From NCBI RefSeq assembly GCF_049331405.1, contig NZ_CP186274.1, positions 8,618,001 through 8,682,000 of the forward strand: DNA of 64,000 nt. Direction: 5' to 3'. The position numbers were made by a program, and so were the translations under genes. This stretch comes from PoT sp049331405 (GTDB taxonomy: Bacteria; Planctomycetota; Planctomycetia; Isosphaerales; Isosphaeraceae). Positions within the stretch are counted from its first letter, which is position 1; each line of letters begins with the position of its first letter. The notes beneath the pieces are model-generated. The model saw only the letters and a program-made list of their open reading frames with translations, was not told where the DNA came from and made no database searches. This document shows positions 33,586-42,763 of the stretch, one piece after another.

Positions 33586-35886
33586 TCAGGGCAGTGTGGA
33601 GTAGATCACGATGTTCGTGGCGATCTTCTCGGCGCTCTCGGGCGTGTAACCCTTGCAGTCGAGGACCTGATGCCGCTCGAGGGCACAGCCGATGTCGAGC
33701 TTCGAGTAGATGACGGCCCAGTGGCCGTCGATCTTGACCCCTTCGAGTTGAGGGTAGTCCAGGCCGCCGCCTGCCGACTTCGAATAATGAGACTTCGATA
33801 GGTCGTAGCCGCCGATCTTCTCGGAGTAGATCTCGTCGTCGCGGGGGATCGGGACGAGCGGATGCTTGGGCAGCATCTCGGCGACGAAGCGGCGGAAGGC
33901 CGCGTCGAAGGCCGGGCTGCCGCAGGCGGCGTCGGCGAAGAGCGTGCCCCCGCCTGGTTCGAGGTGATGCCGGAGCCATTCGCGCTCGGATTCACCAATC
34001 GAGAAGTTGGCCCGGCCGTGGATATAGACGAGGGGATAGAGGACGAGGTTGGGGTCGCCGAGCGGCAGTTCCTTGTGATTGATCACCACGTCGAGCCCAA
34101 GTCGATTTTTGAGGCTGTTCGTCAGGTTGGGGACGGCCAGGGGGGCGATGTTCCAGTCGGGGGCATACTTCAACTTGGCGATGTGCAGGGCGCCTCGCTT
34201 GGGGGCGTCGGCCTTGAAATCCTTCACCTCGCGGACGATCAGCTTGTCGGCCGGGCGCTCTCGGCCCGTGGCGTAATCCACGACGTTCTGCCCCAGCTTG
34301 AGGGCGAAGCTGATGTGCGGGTTGGAGTCGCGAGGGACGCTCTCCGCCTGGTTCCAGAAGCAGGAGAGGTCGCCGGGAGAATAGACGACCACGGTGCGGC
34401 AGCCGTGCTCGATCCCCCAGAGCGGGTGGACGTCCGGGGAGAGTTGGTGCTTCGCGTTCCAGACGGCGTGCTCGGGGGGGAGCGGGTGGAGCCGATACTC
34501 GGGCTCGGGGAAGAGCGACTCCATCAACGCCTTGAAACCGCGGTCAAACTCGGCCCTGCCGCAGCAGGCCTCGGCGAAGATGAACCCGCCTTGCTCGACG
34601 AAGTCGCGCAGATTCTTCGCCCCCTCCGGCGAGAAATCGGGGTTCTGGTGGCCGTTGAAGTAGGCGATGGGAGCCTGCAACATATCCTCGACGCTGGCGG
34701 TGTTCGGATCGACCACCTGCCAGGTGAGGAGGGTGTTCCAGTCGCGCGAGACCTCCGAGACGAGGTTGCGAATGTCGTCGACGTCGTTGTTCCAGTCGCC
34801 CCTGGGATTGTGCCTGAGCTTGTTGACCAGGACGGGGGATCGCCCCTTCGCCAGGAAGAGGACGGCGAAGCTCGTCGCCACGACCGGCTTGATCTCGGCG
34901 TTGACCCCTTGCCAGGTCCCCCTGATCGGGTTCTGGTCACGCACGAGCCTCTCAGCCCCCTCGCGATACCAGTCGTGGTTGCCGAAGTACCGCTGGCCGG
35001 TGAGTCGCCCCGCGCGTTCCATACCATAGAGGTAGTAGAAGCGCCAGAAGGGGCCGTTGCCGAAATTCTGCGAGACGCTGAAGTGCGTCGCGAGCCAGTC
35101 GAGTCCGGCTTGGAGCTTCGTGTTGGTCCCCCCAAGCCCGCAGTTCTCGATCTGGTCGCCGACGATCCGCTCCTTCCCCTGGAACCTCTTCAGGCCGGTG
35201 ATGATCAGGCTCGAGACGCCGGCGCAGGTCATGCTGCCCGAGGCGGGGGTTTGCGGCTCGGGCGTGTAGGCCCAGCTGCCGTCGTGGCGCTGGGTCTTCT
35301 CCCAGTGGCGGCGGGCGAGCGCCCAGACCTCGGCCGAGACCGGGATCCCGGCCTCGCTCGCGGCGTTCAGGCCGAGGAGGGCATATTGGGTGTTGGAGTT
35401 ATCTCCGAACATGCTCTTGTTCGGGGAGTACGTCCAGGTACCGGGCCAGAGGACCTTCTCGCCGGGACGGATCTGCGCCCTTGTGAGCCACTCCACGTTG
35501 GCGGCGATCTTGAGCTGATCGCGCCGGGGCTCGGCCGCGGCGAAGACCATCGTCTGGAGCGAGACCGAGTACGTGCTGCCGAGCTCATCCGGCCCGAAGT
35601 TCCGCAGGTAGTTCAAGGCCCGGGAGACCGCCGGAGAGTTCAACGGCTCGCCCGCCGTGATCAGGGCGAGGGAGACCAGGCTCGTCGTGCCGGTCCGGGC
35701 ATCGCCGTCGGCATCCTTCCAGGATCCATCGTCCTTCTGCTCCTGCTTGAGGAAGCGTACCCCCTCCGCGATCGCCCGCTCGACCTCCTTAGCAGTGACC
35801 GCAGCGTCGGCCGGACGCATCGAGGCCAGGGCCAGGCTCAAGACGATCCCGACGACAACGATCCGCCGCGAGGCCTGACGTTTCAT
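33586..35886 (-). CDS. DUF4159 protein with terpenoid-cyclase-like N-terminal repeats, copy 2
   Basis: 766 residues. Signal peptide MKRQASRRIVVVGIVLSLALA is followed by a toroid-type repeat domain (VERAIAEGVRFLKQEQKDDGSW, then TGTTSLVSLALITAG, NTQYALLGLNAASEAGI and THE HDGSWAYTPEPQ-type segments) resembling prenyltransferase/squalene cyclase repeats. The C-terminal half is DUF4159, in two parts, with EQGGFIFAEACCGRAEFDRGF and LEPGGGTLFADAACGSPAFDAAF, both glutamine-amidotransferase-like. The same family is known near MoxR/BatA sets, which here begin at 40.6 kb. It follows its close paralogue (36018-38309) by 131 nt. GGAGG lies 10 nt before the ATG at 35886. Confidence 0.9.
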   Translation of the reverse strand: MKRQASRRIVVVGIVLSLALASMRPADAAVTAKEVERAIAEGVRFLKQEQKDDGSWKDADGDARTGTTSLVSLALITAGEPLNSPAVSRALNYLRNFGPDELGSTYSVSLQTMVFAAAEPRRDQLKIAANVEWLTRAQIRPGEKVLWPGTWTYSPNKSMFGDNSNTQYALLGLNAASEAGIPVSAEVWALARRHWEKTQRHDGSWAYTPEPQTPASGSMTCAGVSSLIITGLKRFQGKERIVGDQIENCGLGGTNTKLQAGLDWLATHFSVSQNFGNGPFWRFYYLYGMERAGRLTGQRYFGNHDWYREGAERLVRDQNPIRGTWQGVNAEIKPVVATSFAVLFLAKGRSPVLVNKLRHNPRGDWNNDVDDIRNLVSEVSRDWNTLLTWQVVDPNTASVEDMLQAPIAYFNGHQNPDFSPEGAKNLRDFVEQGGFIFAEACCGRAEFDRGFKALMESLFPEPEYRLHPLPPEHAVWNAKHQLSPDVHPLWGIEHGCRTVVVYSPGDLSCFWNQAESVPRDSNPHISFALKLGQNVVDYATGRERPADKLIVREVKDFKADAPKRGALHIAKLKYAPDWNIAPLAVPNLTNSLKNRLGLDVVINHKELPLGDPNLVLYPLVYIHGRANFSIGESEREWLRHHLEPGGGTLFADAACGSPAFDAAFRRFVAEMLPKHPLVPIPRDDEIYSEKIGGYDLSKSHYSKSAGGGLDYPQLEGVKIDGHWAVIYSKLDIGCALERHQVLDCKGYTPESAEKIATNIVIYSTLP
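33843..33954. repeat. 112-nt tract identical to 36272-36383
   Basis: This stretch, coding for the LFADAACGSPAFDAAF region and the residues after it, is identical base for base in the two DUF4159 genes, while the flanks on both sides differ at many third positions. Strand is the same in both copies. Confidence 0.85.
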
Positions 35887-36017
35887 GAGAGATTCCAGCC
35901 TCCGAAACTCGTTGGCCGACGGGAATCGAGTGAGGAACGCCGAGGCATCCACGAAGTGCGAGCCGTAGAGCCGAGGCATCGGCCCATGCCTCGTCCTGTA
36001 GGGGAAGACCCGGTTCG

Positions 36018-38309
36018 TCAGGGCAGGGTGGAGTAGATCACGATGTTGGTCGCGATTTCCTCGGCACTCTTATACGTATACCCTTTGCAGTCGAGTCCCT
36101 GGTGCCGCTCGAGTGCGCAGCCCAGGTCGTATTTCGAATAGATGACGGCCCAGTGGCCGTCGATCTTGACCCCTTCGAGTTGAGGGAAGTCCCGGCCGCC
36201 GCCGGCCGCCTTCGTGTACTGCGCCTTGGACAGGTCGTAGCCGATGGCCTTGCTGTACAACTCGTCGTCGTGGGGGATCGGGACGAGCGGATGCTTGGGC
36301 AGCATCTCGGCGACGAAGCGGCGGAAGGCCGCGTCGAAGGCCGGGCTGCCGCAGGCGGCGTCGGCGAAGAGCGTGCCCCCGCCGGGCTCGAGGTGCTGAC
36401 GGAGCCAATCCCGGTCCTCGGGGCCGAGCTGGAAGTTGGCCCGGCCGTGGATGTAGAGGAGCGGGTAGTGGACCAGATTCGGGTCGCGAGGCGCGAGTTC
36501 CTTGTGGTTGATGACCACATCGAGGCCCAGCCGTTCCCGGAGGTTCGTCGTCAGGTTGGGGATGGCCAGGGGGGCGACGTTCCAGTCCCCCGCGTGTCGG
36601 AGCTTGGCGATGTGGAGCGCGCCTCGCTTGGGCGAGTCCATCTTGAAGTCCTTGACCTCGCGGACGGTGAGCTTATCGGCCGGCAGCTCGCGACCCGTGG
36701 CGTAGTCGACGACGTTCTGTCCGACGCGTAGGGCCTTGATGACCGCCGGGTTCGCCGGGTGGTTCTCGGCCTGGTTCCAGAAGCAGGAGAGGTCGCCGGG
36801 CGAATAGATCACCACCGTCCGGCAGCCGTGCTCGATCCCCCAGAGCGGGTGGACGTCCGGGGAGAGCGGGTGCTTGGAGCGCCAGACGGCGTGCTCCTCG
36901 GGGAGGGGGTGCAACTCGTACTCCTTCTCCGAGAAGACTTCCTTCATCAGGTCGCGGAATCCCGAGTCGAACTCGGCCTTGCCGCAGCAGGCCTCGGCGA
37001 AGATGAACCCGCCTTGCTCGACGTAATCGCGCAGGTTCTTCTTGCCCTCCTCGGTGAATACAGGGGACTCGTGCCCGCTGAAGTAGACGATGGGGGCCTG
37101 GAGCATGTCCTCGACGCTGGCGGTGTTCGGGTCGACAACCTGCCAGGTCATCAGGGTCTTCCAGTCCTTCGAAACCACGTTGACGAGGTTCCGGATGTCG
37201 TCGACGTCGAGGTTCCAATCGCCACGAGGCCCATGGCGGAGCTTGTTGACCAGCACGGGGGATCGCCCCTTCGCCAGGAAGAGGAGGGCAAAGCTCGTGG
37301 CGATGAGCGGGTCGGCCTCGTAGTTGGCGCCTTGCCAGCAGCCGCGGACAGGGATCTGGTCGTGGACGAGCTTCTCGGCCCCTTCGCGATACCAGTCGTG
37401 CTCGCCGAAGAAGCGCTGGCCGGTCAGGCGGCCCGCCCGCTCCATGCCATAAAGGTAGTAGTACCGCCAAAGCTGGTTGTGGCCGATGTTCTCGCCCACG
37501 CGGAAATGGGTCGCCATCCAGTCGATCCCGCGCTGGAGGTTCACGTTGATCCCCCCCTTGCCGCAATCCTGGATGGTGTCGCCGACGAGGACCTCTTGCC
37601 CCTGGAATCGCTTCAGGCCCGTGATGACCAGGCTCGAGATCCCGGCACAGGTCATGCTGCTTGAGACGGGAGATCTGTTCTCGGGGGTGTAGGCCCAGCC
37701 CCCGTCATTCTTCTGGCAGTCCTCCCAGTAACGACGCGCGAGGGTCCAGACCTCCGGGCGGACGGGGATGCCAACCTCGCTCGCCGCGTGCAGGCCGAGC
37801 AGGGCATATTGGGTGTTCGAGTTATCGCCGTGCTGCCCTTTCACGGCGCTGTAGGTCCAGGAGCCGGGCCAGAGCACCCGGTCGCCGGGCCGGATCTGCG
37901 CATTGGAGAGCCACTCCACGTTGGCGGCCAGCTTGAGCCGATCTCGCTCCGGTTGGGCCGCCGCGAAGACCATGGTCTGGAGTGAGATGGAGTATGTGCT
38001 CTTGAGCTCGTCGGGCCCGAAGTTGCGGAGATAGTCCAGGGCGTGCGTGATCGCCGGAGAATCGACCGGCTCGCCCGCCGTCAGCAGGGCCAGGACGATG
38101 AGGCTCGTCGTCCCGGTCCTGGCATCACCGTCGACGTCGACCCAGGAACCGTCGTTGCGCTGCTCTTGCTTGAGGAAACGGGTCCCTTCGCTGATGGCCC
38201 TCTCGACCTCCTTGGCCGTGACGGCAGCCTGCGAGCGTCTGGGGCAGGGGATGAGGACGGCCAGGACCAGCAGGGCAAAGGCGAGCGTACGCCTCACGGG
38301 AAATGACAT
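36018..38309 (-). CDS. DUF4159 protein with terpenoid-cyclase-like N-terminal repeats, copy 1
   Basis: 763 residues, paralogue of 33586-35886 along its whole length: signal peptide (FALLVLAVLIPCPRRSQA), repeats starting KEVERAISEGTRFLKQEQRN, and two DUF4159 halves ending with the shared TNIVIYSTLP. Differences cluster in surface positions; the CCGKAEFD and ADAACGSPAFD cores are conserved. The start ATG 38309 has GGAGAA 9 nt upstream; a longer frame to 38363 lacks a signal peptide at its start. The two genes lie head to tail, consistent with tandem duplication, and probably share a transcript. Confidence 0.9.
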   Translation of the reverse strand: MSFPVRRTLAFALLVLAVLIPCPRRSQAAVTAKEVERAISEGTRFLKQEQRNDGSWVDVDGDARTGTTSLIVLALLTAGEPVDSPAITHALDYLRNFGPDELKSTYSISLQTMVFAAAQPERDRLKLAANVEWLSNAQIRPGDRVLWPGSWTYSAVKGQHGDNSNTQYALLGLHAASEVGIPVRPEVWTLARRYWEDCQKNDGGWAYTPENRSPVSSSMTCAGISSLVITGLKRFQGQEVLVGDTIQDCGKGGINVNLQRGIDWMATHFRVGENIGHNQLWRYYYLYGMERAGRLTGQRFFGEHDWYREGAEKLVHDQIPVRGCWQGANYEADPLIATSFALLFLAKGRSPVLVNKLRHGPRGDWNLDVDDIRNLVNVVSKDWKTLMTWQVVDPNTASVEDMLQAPIVYFSGHESPVFTEEGKKNLRDYVEQGGFIFAEACCGKAEFDSGFRDLMKEVFSEKEYELHPLPEEHAVWRSKHPLSPDVHPLWGIEHGCRTVVIYSPGDLSCFWNQAENHPANPAVIKALRVGQNVVDYATGRELPADKLTVREVKDFKMDSPKRGALHIAKLRHAGDWNVAPLAIPNLTTNLRERLGLDVVINHKELAPRDPNLVHYPLLYIHGRANFQLGPEDRDWLRQHLEPGGGTLFADAACGSPAFDAAFRRFVAEMLPKHPLVPIPHDDELYSKAIGYDLSKAQYTKAAGGGRDFPQLEGVKIDGHWAVIYSKYDLGCALERHQGLDCKGYTYKSAEEIATNIVIYSTLP
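36272..36383. repeat. 112-nt tract identical to 33843-33954
   Basis: Second copy of the identical tract inside the upstream DUF4159 paralogue. Confidence 0.85.
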
Positions 38310-38403
38310 CGAAATGGTTCTCCACGACGAAGGCGACGCCAGACGACTGTCCGAATGCTCCAATCATACGATGCCGCGCGTCTCGGTCGCGGAGCAAGCC
38401 CGA

Positions 38404-38439
38404 AAAAAAGAAGCGGCCGGGGGCTCGGCCCCGGCCGCT
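38404..38439 (-). terminator. Rho-independent terminator of the propeller-like gene
   Basis: Stem AGCGGCCGGGG / CCCCGGCCGCT with a short loop, followed on the minus strand by TTCTTTTTTT. It lies about 200 nt after the stop of the gene at 38637-39791 and before the DUF4159 pair. Confidence 0.85.
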
Positions 38440-38636
38440 CATCGAATCGGCCACGTCGGTGGCGACGCCTCCCTGGGCGTCTCAATCGCTTCTCACAACC
38501 TCTGTCTTGGCTTAGCCTATCGTCGCCAACGTCGCACAAGGGGACGCGAACCACGAAGCCATGCAGCCGGTTCGGGCCGAATCAACGACCCAGGCGGCAC
38601 ATCTTGACATCTGAGTACGTTTGCCAGATCGAAGGA

Positions 38637-39791
38637 TCAGCGGATCGGTAGCGGCCTGGCGTACTCCTGGAGCACCACGTTGCGAGCCGAGGGGGTCCGC
38701 TCCATGACCTCGGCCACGGAATAGCGCGTGGCGTCGCGGCGGGGACCTTCCTTCTTATCCATGCTGAACACGTAGCGTCCGTCGCCCGAGAAGGCCGGCC
38801 ACGAGGAGAGGCATGACTCGGAGACAACCCGGCTTTCCTCGGCGTGGATCGTCGGGTGCCCCTGGGTGCCTTCGAAGCGGATGGGGGCGAGCCTCATCTG
38901 GTAGTTGGCGCCCCGGCCGGGCTGGTGGATGTAAGCCACCATCGGCGTGCCGTCGGGGGCCGCGGCGATGGTCGGCATGCGAACCTCGCTGGTGTTGCCG
39001 TGGCCAGGCTCGTCGCTCGAAGGCATGAGGAGCCTGCCGGCCTCGACGATCTCGGTGGCCTGCGGATTCAGCTTGAGCCACCAGAGTTGGGCCCTCTGAT
39101 AGACGCGACGGCCGATCGTCGGCTTCGGATCCAGATACGCCAACGAGACGATCAAATACCCCTTAAACTTCGGGTCGGCCGGCCAGACCGGGTCGCTGAG
39201 GAACGGATCACCCTCGCCCGGGCGTTCGGCCTTCCACTTCAGGGCCTTCGGCTGCTTGAAGGCTTCATTGCCCGTCTTGCGCGAAGCCCCCTGTTTATCG
39301 GGGAACTGGAATTTGTAGAGATGTCCATCCCCGGCGGTGAAGATGATGCGTCCCGGGGAGTTGGGGAAGAAGCAAGGGCGGCTCGTCGGCACGACGTCGA
39401 GCTCGTAACGATCCAGTTCCTCCCCGGTCGGGAAGGAGAATCGCGAGAGGCCATAGCCCTGCGCCTCCTTCTCGAGGTCGTTCGTGTTCCAGCGTGCGAC
39501 CATCAGTTGCGTGCCAAGGTCATCCTGCCAGGGGGAGCACGCGGCGCAGTCGACGACCTCGCCCCCCTTGAATTTCACGTTCACGAATTGACCGGTCTCG
39601 ACATCGAGGAATCTCGGCGTCTTCTCGACGTTGGAGAAGTGGTAGCCGCTCACCGACGAGAACCGAGAGCCGCTCAGGATCCGGAATTGAGTGGCCTTCG
39701 GTGCGCTCCTGCCCAGGCTCACGGCGCTGATCGTCGACGCGATGGCAAGGAGCGCGATTCCACGGAAAAGACCATGCAGCGGGAAGCTCAT
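38637..39791 (-). CDS. Secreted PD40/TolB-like beta-propeller protein, function unknown
   Basis: 384 residues with a signal peptide (GLFRGIALLAIASTISAVSLG). The mature part shows repeated blades with Asp/Gly turns: ACSPWQDDLGTQLMVARWN, FFPNSPGRIIFTAGDGHLYKF, AAPDGTPMVAYIHQPG and WPAFSGDGRYVFSMDKKEG. The last resembles the PD40 pattern (xxxSPDGxxIxF). DPVWPADPKFKGYLIVSLAYLD recalls a blade too. Two Cys pairs (DCAACS, SCLSS). No enzyme motif. Upstream GAGGAG is 8-13 nt before the ATG. Its own terminator separates it from the DUF4159 genes. Confidence 0.7.
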   Translation of the reverse strand: MSFPLHGLFRGIALLAIASTISAVSLGRSAPKATQFRILSGSRFSSVSGYHFSNVEKTPRFLDVETGQFVNVKFKGGEVVDCAACSPWQDDLGTQLMVARWNTNDLEKEAQGYGLSRFSFPTGEELDRYELDVVPTSRPCFFPNSPGRIIFTAGDGHLYKFQFPDKQGASRKTGNEAFKQPKALKWKAERPGEGDPFLSDPVWPADPKFKGYLIVSLAYLDPKPTIGRRVYQRAQLWWLKLNPQATEIVEAGRLLMPSSDEPGHGNTSEVRMPTIAAAPDGTPMVAYIHQPGRGANYQMRLAPIRFEGTQGHPTIHAEESRVVSESCLSSWPAFSGDGRYVFSMDKKEGPRRDATRYSVAEVMERTPSARNVVLQEYARPLPIR

Positions 39792-40623
39792 CCTTCGACT
39801 CCTCGGCGGCCCTGCGTCTCACGGCCCGGCCTGGACTGGCCGGCGTTCGCCTCGGGCTGCCAACGTTCCAATGTCAGTTGGGAATTCTCAACGAATTTCT
39901 TAGGACTTGTAGGCGGAGAGTTATGAGGATGGGTTACATGAACAGGTCACTTAATGAAGAAATCCTGTTTTCAGGGCAGGAGACTTCGAGCACGGTGCCC
40001 GAGGTCGGGGTCCTGCGGATTTAGGGTCTCGGCCACGCTTTCACGCGGCGAGTGCAGGGGGTAGGTGGGCGAAGGCTTTCAATCCTTACTCGCCCGATCT
40101 CACCAACCCGGGGCGTTCCCAGGCTGATGCTCACAGAGCCGCCGGAATACTAGGCAAATAAAAGACCAGAGCCAAGATTCGAAATCGATTTCACGATATA
40201 TGACATTCGTAAAACAGCGAATTATTCCCCACGTTGGCCTTGCTATAACCTCCGAATTCATCAACGTTTAGGTAGACTCCAATGATGCCCGTGAAGAGAT
40301 TGTGAAAAAAGTCACGAACGATCGAAAGTGGTCGCGGGGTCGTCTCATCGGCTGTGCGGCAACGCTGATCTCCTGGGCAGGATTGCCCGGTGCGCGGGAG
40401 ATTCGGGGAGGCACGGATTGCAGGTTTTGAGTCCTGGGTTGAGATGGCCCGGTCGCTTGAATCGCACGGTTGCGGCGGTCTACAATGAATCGGTTCTTAC
40501 TCGCGTCGGGGGCCCTGAGGGTGGAGACGGCCACCGGTCGGCGCTGCTCTCGTCTCTACCCCCGAGCGGGGCGACGTCCTTCGTACGGCGTCGCGGATCG
40601 CACAAATAGGGTCGAGACTACGC
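39792..40623. other. Long non-coding region before the MoxR operon
   Basis: 832 bp between divergent genes. Parts (40140-40320) are visibly AT-rich, with TATAAC at 40244-40249, a possible -10 box without a good -35. No protein-like reading, repeat array or RNA gene was recognised on either strand. It may hold a long 5' leader for the MoxR operon. Confidence 0.5.
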
Positions 40624-41682
40624 ATGTCAACAGCCGGCGACCGCATCACGGTGCTCCTGGACGAGTTTCGCCACTCACGCGACGTGATGGTCACCGAACT
40701 CAATAAAGTCGTGATCGGGCAGCGCGAGGTGGTCGAGCAGATCCTCGCGGCCATCTTCACCCGCGGCCACGTCCTCCTCGTCGGCGTCCCCGGCCTGGCG
40801 AAGACGCTCATGGTGAGCTCCATCGCCAAGATCCTCGACGTCGGTTTCAAGCGCATCCAGTTCACCCCCGACCTGATGCCCTCCGACATCACCGGCACGA
40901 ACGTGCTGGAGGAGCCGGAGGCCGGCCGCAGGGCCTTCCGGTTCGTCGCGGGCCCGATCTTCTCGAACATCGTGCTGGCCGACGAAATCAACCGGACGCC
41001 CCCCAAGACGCAGGCGGCGTTGCTGCAGGCCATGCAAGAGCGCGAGGTGACGGTCGGGCAGGAGACGCTGCACCTGCCCGATCCCTTCTTCGTCATCGCG
41101 ACTCAGAACCCGATCGAGCAGGAAGGGACCTATCCCCTCCCCGAAGCCCAGCTCGACCGCTTCATGTTTGATATCCGGGTCGGCTACCCGACGCTCGACG
41201 AGGAGAAGAAGATCCTCTCGGCGACGACCAAGGGGGAGACCGTCGAGCTGAAGAAGGTCCTCTCCGGCAAGGCGATCGTGAACCTGCAGAAGCTCGTGAC
41301 CTCTGTGCCCGTCTCCGAGTACACCGTGGACTACGTCACGAGGCTGGTCCGGGCCACGCGACCTTCCGACGAGAAGTCGCCCAAGTTCATCAAGGAGTTG
41401 ATCGACTTCGGGGCGGGGCCTCGCGCGGGGCAGAACCTGATCCTGGGGGGGAAGGCGATGGCCGCGATGGACGGCCGGTTCAGCGTCTCGCTCGACGATA
41501 TCCGTAAGGTTGCCATCCCCGTCCTCCGTCACCGCATCAGCCCGAACTTCCAGGCCCAGGCCGAAGGACAGACGACCGAGAGCTTGATCCGCCGGCTCAT
41601 CGCCGAGATCAAGGAGCCCGACGTCCCCAAGTACGACCGCAAGGCCGCGAGTGCGGGCCCCGGGCCGGCACCAAACGCCTGA
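40624..41682 (+). CDS. MoxR-family AAA+ ATPase
   Basis: 352 residues. Walker A GVPGLAKT at 54-61, Walker B IVLADEINR at 116-124, sensor 1 in FFVIATQNPIEQEGTYPLPEAQLDRF, and the MoxR lid domain near the C-terminus. MoxR ATPases act as chaperones that mature or insert metal in VWA-domain partner proteins. The next genes are DUF58, BatA-type and VWA proteins, the classical set. AAATAGGG lies before the ATG. First gene of a four-gene operon (gap of 121 nt to the next). Confidence 0.96.
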   Translation: MSTAGDRITVLLDEFRHSRDVMVTELNKVVIGQREVVEQILAAIFTRGHVLLVGVPGLAKTLMVSSIAKILDVGFKRIQFTPDLMPSDITGTNVLEEPEAGRRAFRFVAGPIFSNIVLADEINRTPPKTQAALLQAMQEREVTVGQETLHLPDPFFVIATQNPIEQEGTYPLPEAQLDRFMFDIRVGYPTLDEEKKILSATTKGETVELKKVLSGKAIVNLQKLVTSVPVSEYTVDYVTRLVRATRPSDEKSPKFIKELIDFGAGPRAGQNLILGGKAMAAMDGRFSVSLDDIRKVAIPVLRHRISPNFQAQAEGQTTESLIRRLIAEIKEPDVPKYDRKAASAGPGPAPNA

Positions 41683-41803
41683 TCGCGGGAGGATCGACCG
41701 AAACCCCTCTCCTGGAGCGTTGGCCATCGGCCAGCCCATTCGGGCGGGATCGAGCTGAACCCTACGGTATCGACCTGCGAATAGACTTGAGAGAGGTTCC
41801 ACG

Positions 41804-42703
41804 TTGTCGAGCACAGCCGAGAAGTATCTGAAGCCCGAGGTGATCCGCCAGGTGGCTCGGCTCGACCTGCGGGCCAAGTTCATCGTCGAGGGGTTCATCT
41901 CGGGCCTCCACGCGAGCCCCTTCCACGGCTTCTCCGTCGAGTTTTCCGAGCATCGGAAGTATTCGACGGGGGACAACATCAACGACATCGACTGGAACGT
42001 CTACGCCAAGACCGACCGCTTCTATATCAAGAAGTTCCAGGCCGAGACGAACCTCACGGGTTACCTCGTGATGGACCTGTCAGGGTCGATGGGCTACACC
42101 TATCGCCAGGAGTTGACGAAGTTCGAGTACGGCATCAGTCTTGCTGCCGCTCTCGGTTACCTGATGATCCATCAGCAAGATCCGGTGGGGTTGATCGCGT
42201 TCGACAATAAGATCACGCAGAGCCTGCCGCCGAAGAGCAAGCGATCGCAGCTCGGGAATATCCTGTCGCTGCTCGCCAAGCTGAGGCCGTCGGGCGAGAC
42301 CGAGATCGGCAAGAGCCTGAATCAGGTCGCCAGCATGCTCCGCCACCGAAGCCTGGTGATGATCTTCAGCGACCTGCTCGGCGACCCGGAACCCATCTTC
42401 AAGGCGTTGCACCGGCTGCGATTCGCGGGACACGACGTGATCCTCTTCCACATCCTCGACGAGGCCGAGGCCCTCTTCCCCTTCGAGGGGATGCTCGAGC
42501 TCGAGGACAACGAGACGCAAGAGACCATGCTGGTGGACGCCGAGGGGATCAAGGCCGACTACCTCGACGAGGTCGCCGCCTTCCAGGCCTCGTACCGCAA
42601 GGAATGTCTGAGCACCCGGATCGACTACACGGCGCTCCACACGGGCATGCCATTCGATAAAGCGTTGATGAGCTATCTCATGAGCCGGCAATCGCGGGGC
42701 TGA
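41804..42703 (+). CDS. DUF58 (VWA-like) protein
   Basis: 299 residues. DUF58 signature HRKYSTGDNINDIDWNVYAKT at 50-70, then VMDLSGSMGY with MIDAS DLSGS at 91-95, and VMIFSDLLGD, the later MIDAS acid. Cytoplasmic, no membrane segment. The start is a TTG at 41804 with AGAGG 8-12 nt upstream; no ATG fits before the conserved N-terminal KYLKPEV. DUF58 proteins are substrates or partners of MoxR. Confidence 0.94.
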   Translation: MSSTAEKYLKPEVIRQVARLDLRAKFIVEGFISGLHASPFHGFSVEFSEHRKYSTGDNINDIDWNVYAKTDRFYIKKFQAETNLTGYLVMDLSGSMGYTYRQELTKFEYGISLAAALGYLMIHQQDPVGLIAFDNKITQSLPPKSKRSQLGNILSLLAKLRPSGETEIGKSLNQVASMLRHRSLVMIFSDLLGDPEPIFKALHRLRFAGHDVILFHILDEAEALFPFEGMLELEDNETQETMLVDAEGIKADYLDEVAAFQASYRKECLSTRIDYTALHTGMPFDKALMSYLMSRQSRG

Positions 42704-42763
42704 GCCCGCCATGTCTCTTGCCGGCGTCGGAAGGTCCTTTCTCCCAGGTCAGGGCGGAGCGAC

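Noticed and set aside
33862..36036. 724-codon open frame on the plus strand
   Set aside because: Antisense to the DUF4159 gene. The high GC third-position bias keeps it open; its sequence is low-complexity and has no start context or domain.
39792..40623. Small RNA or riboswitch in the long region before moxR
   Set aside because: No conserved hairpin or T-run terminator could be recognised; left as non-coding.
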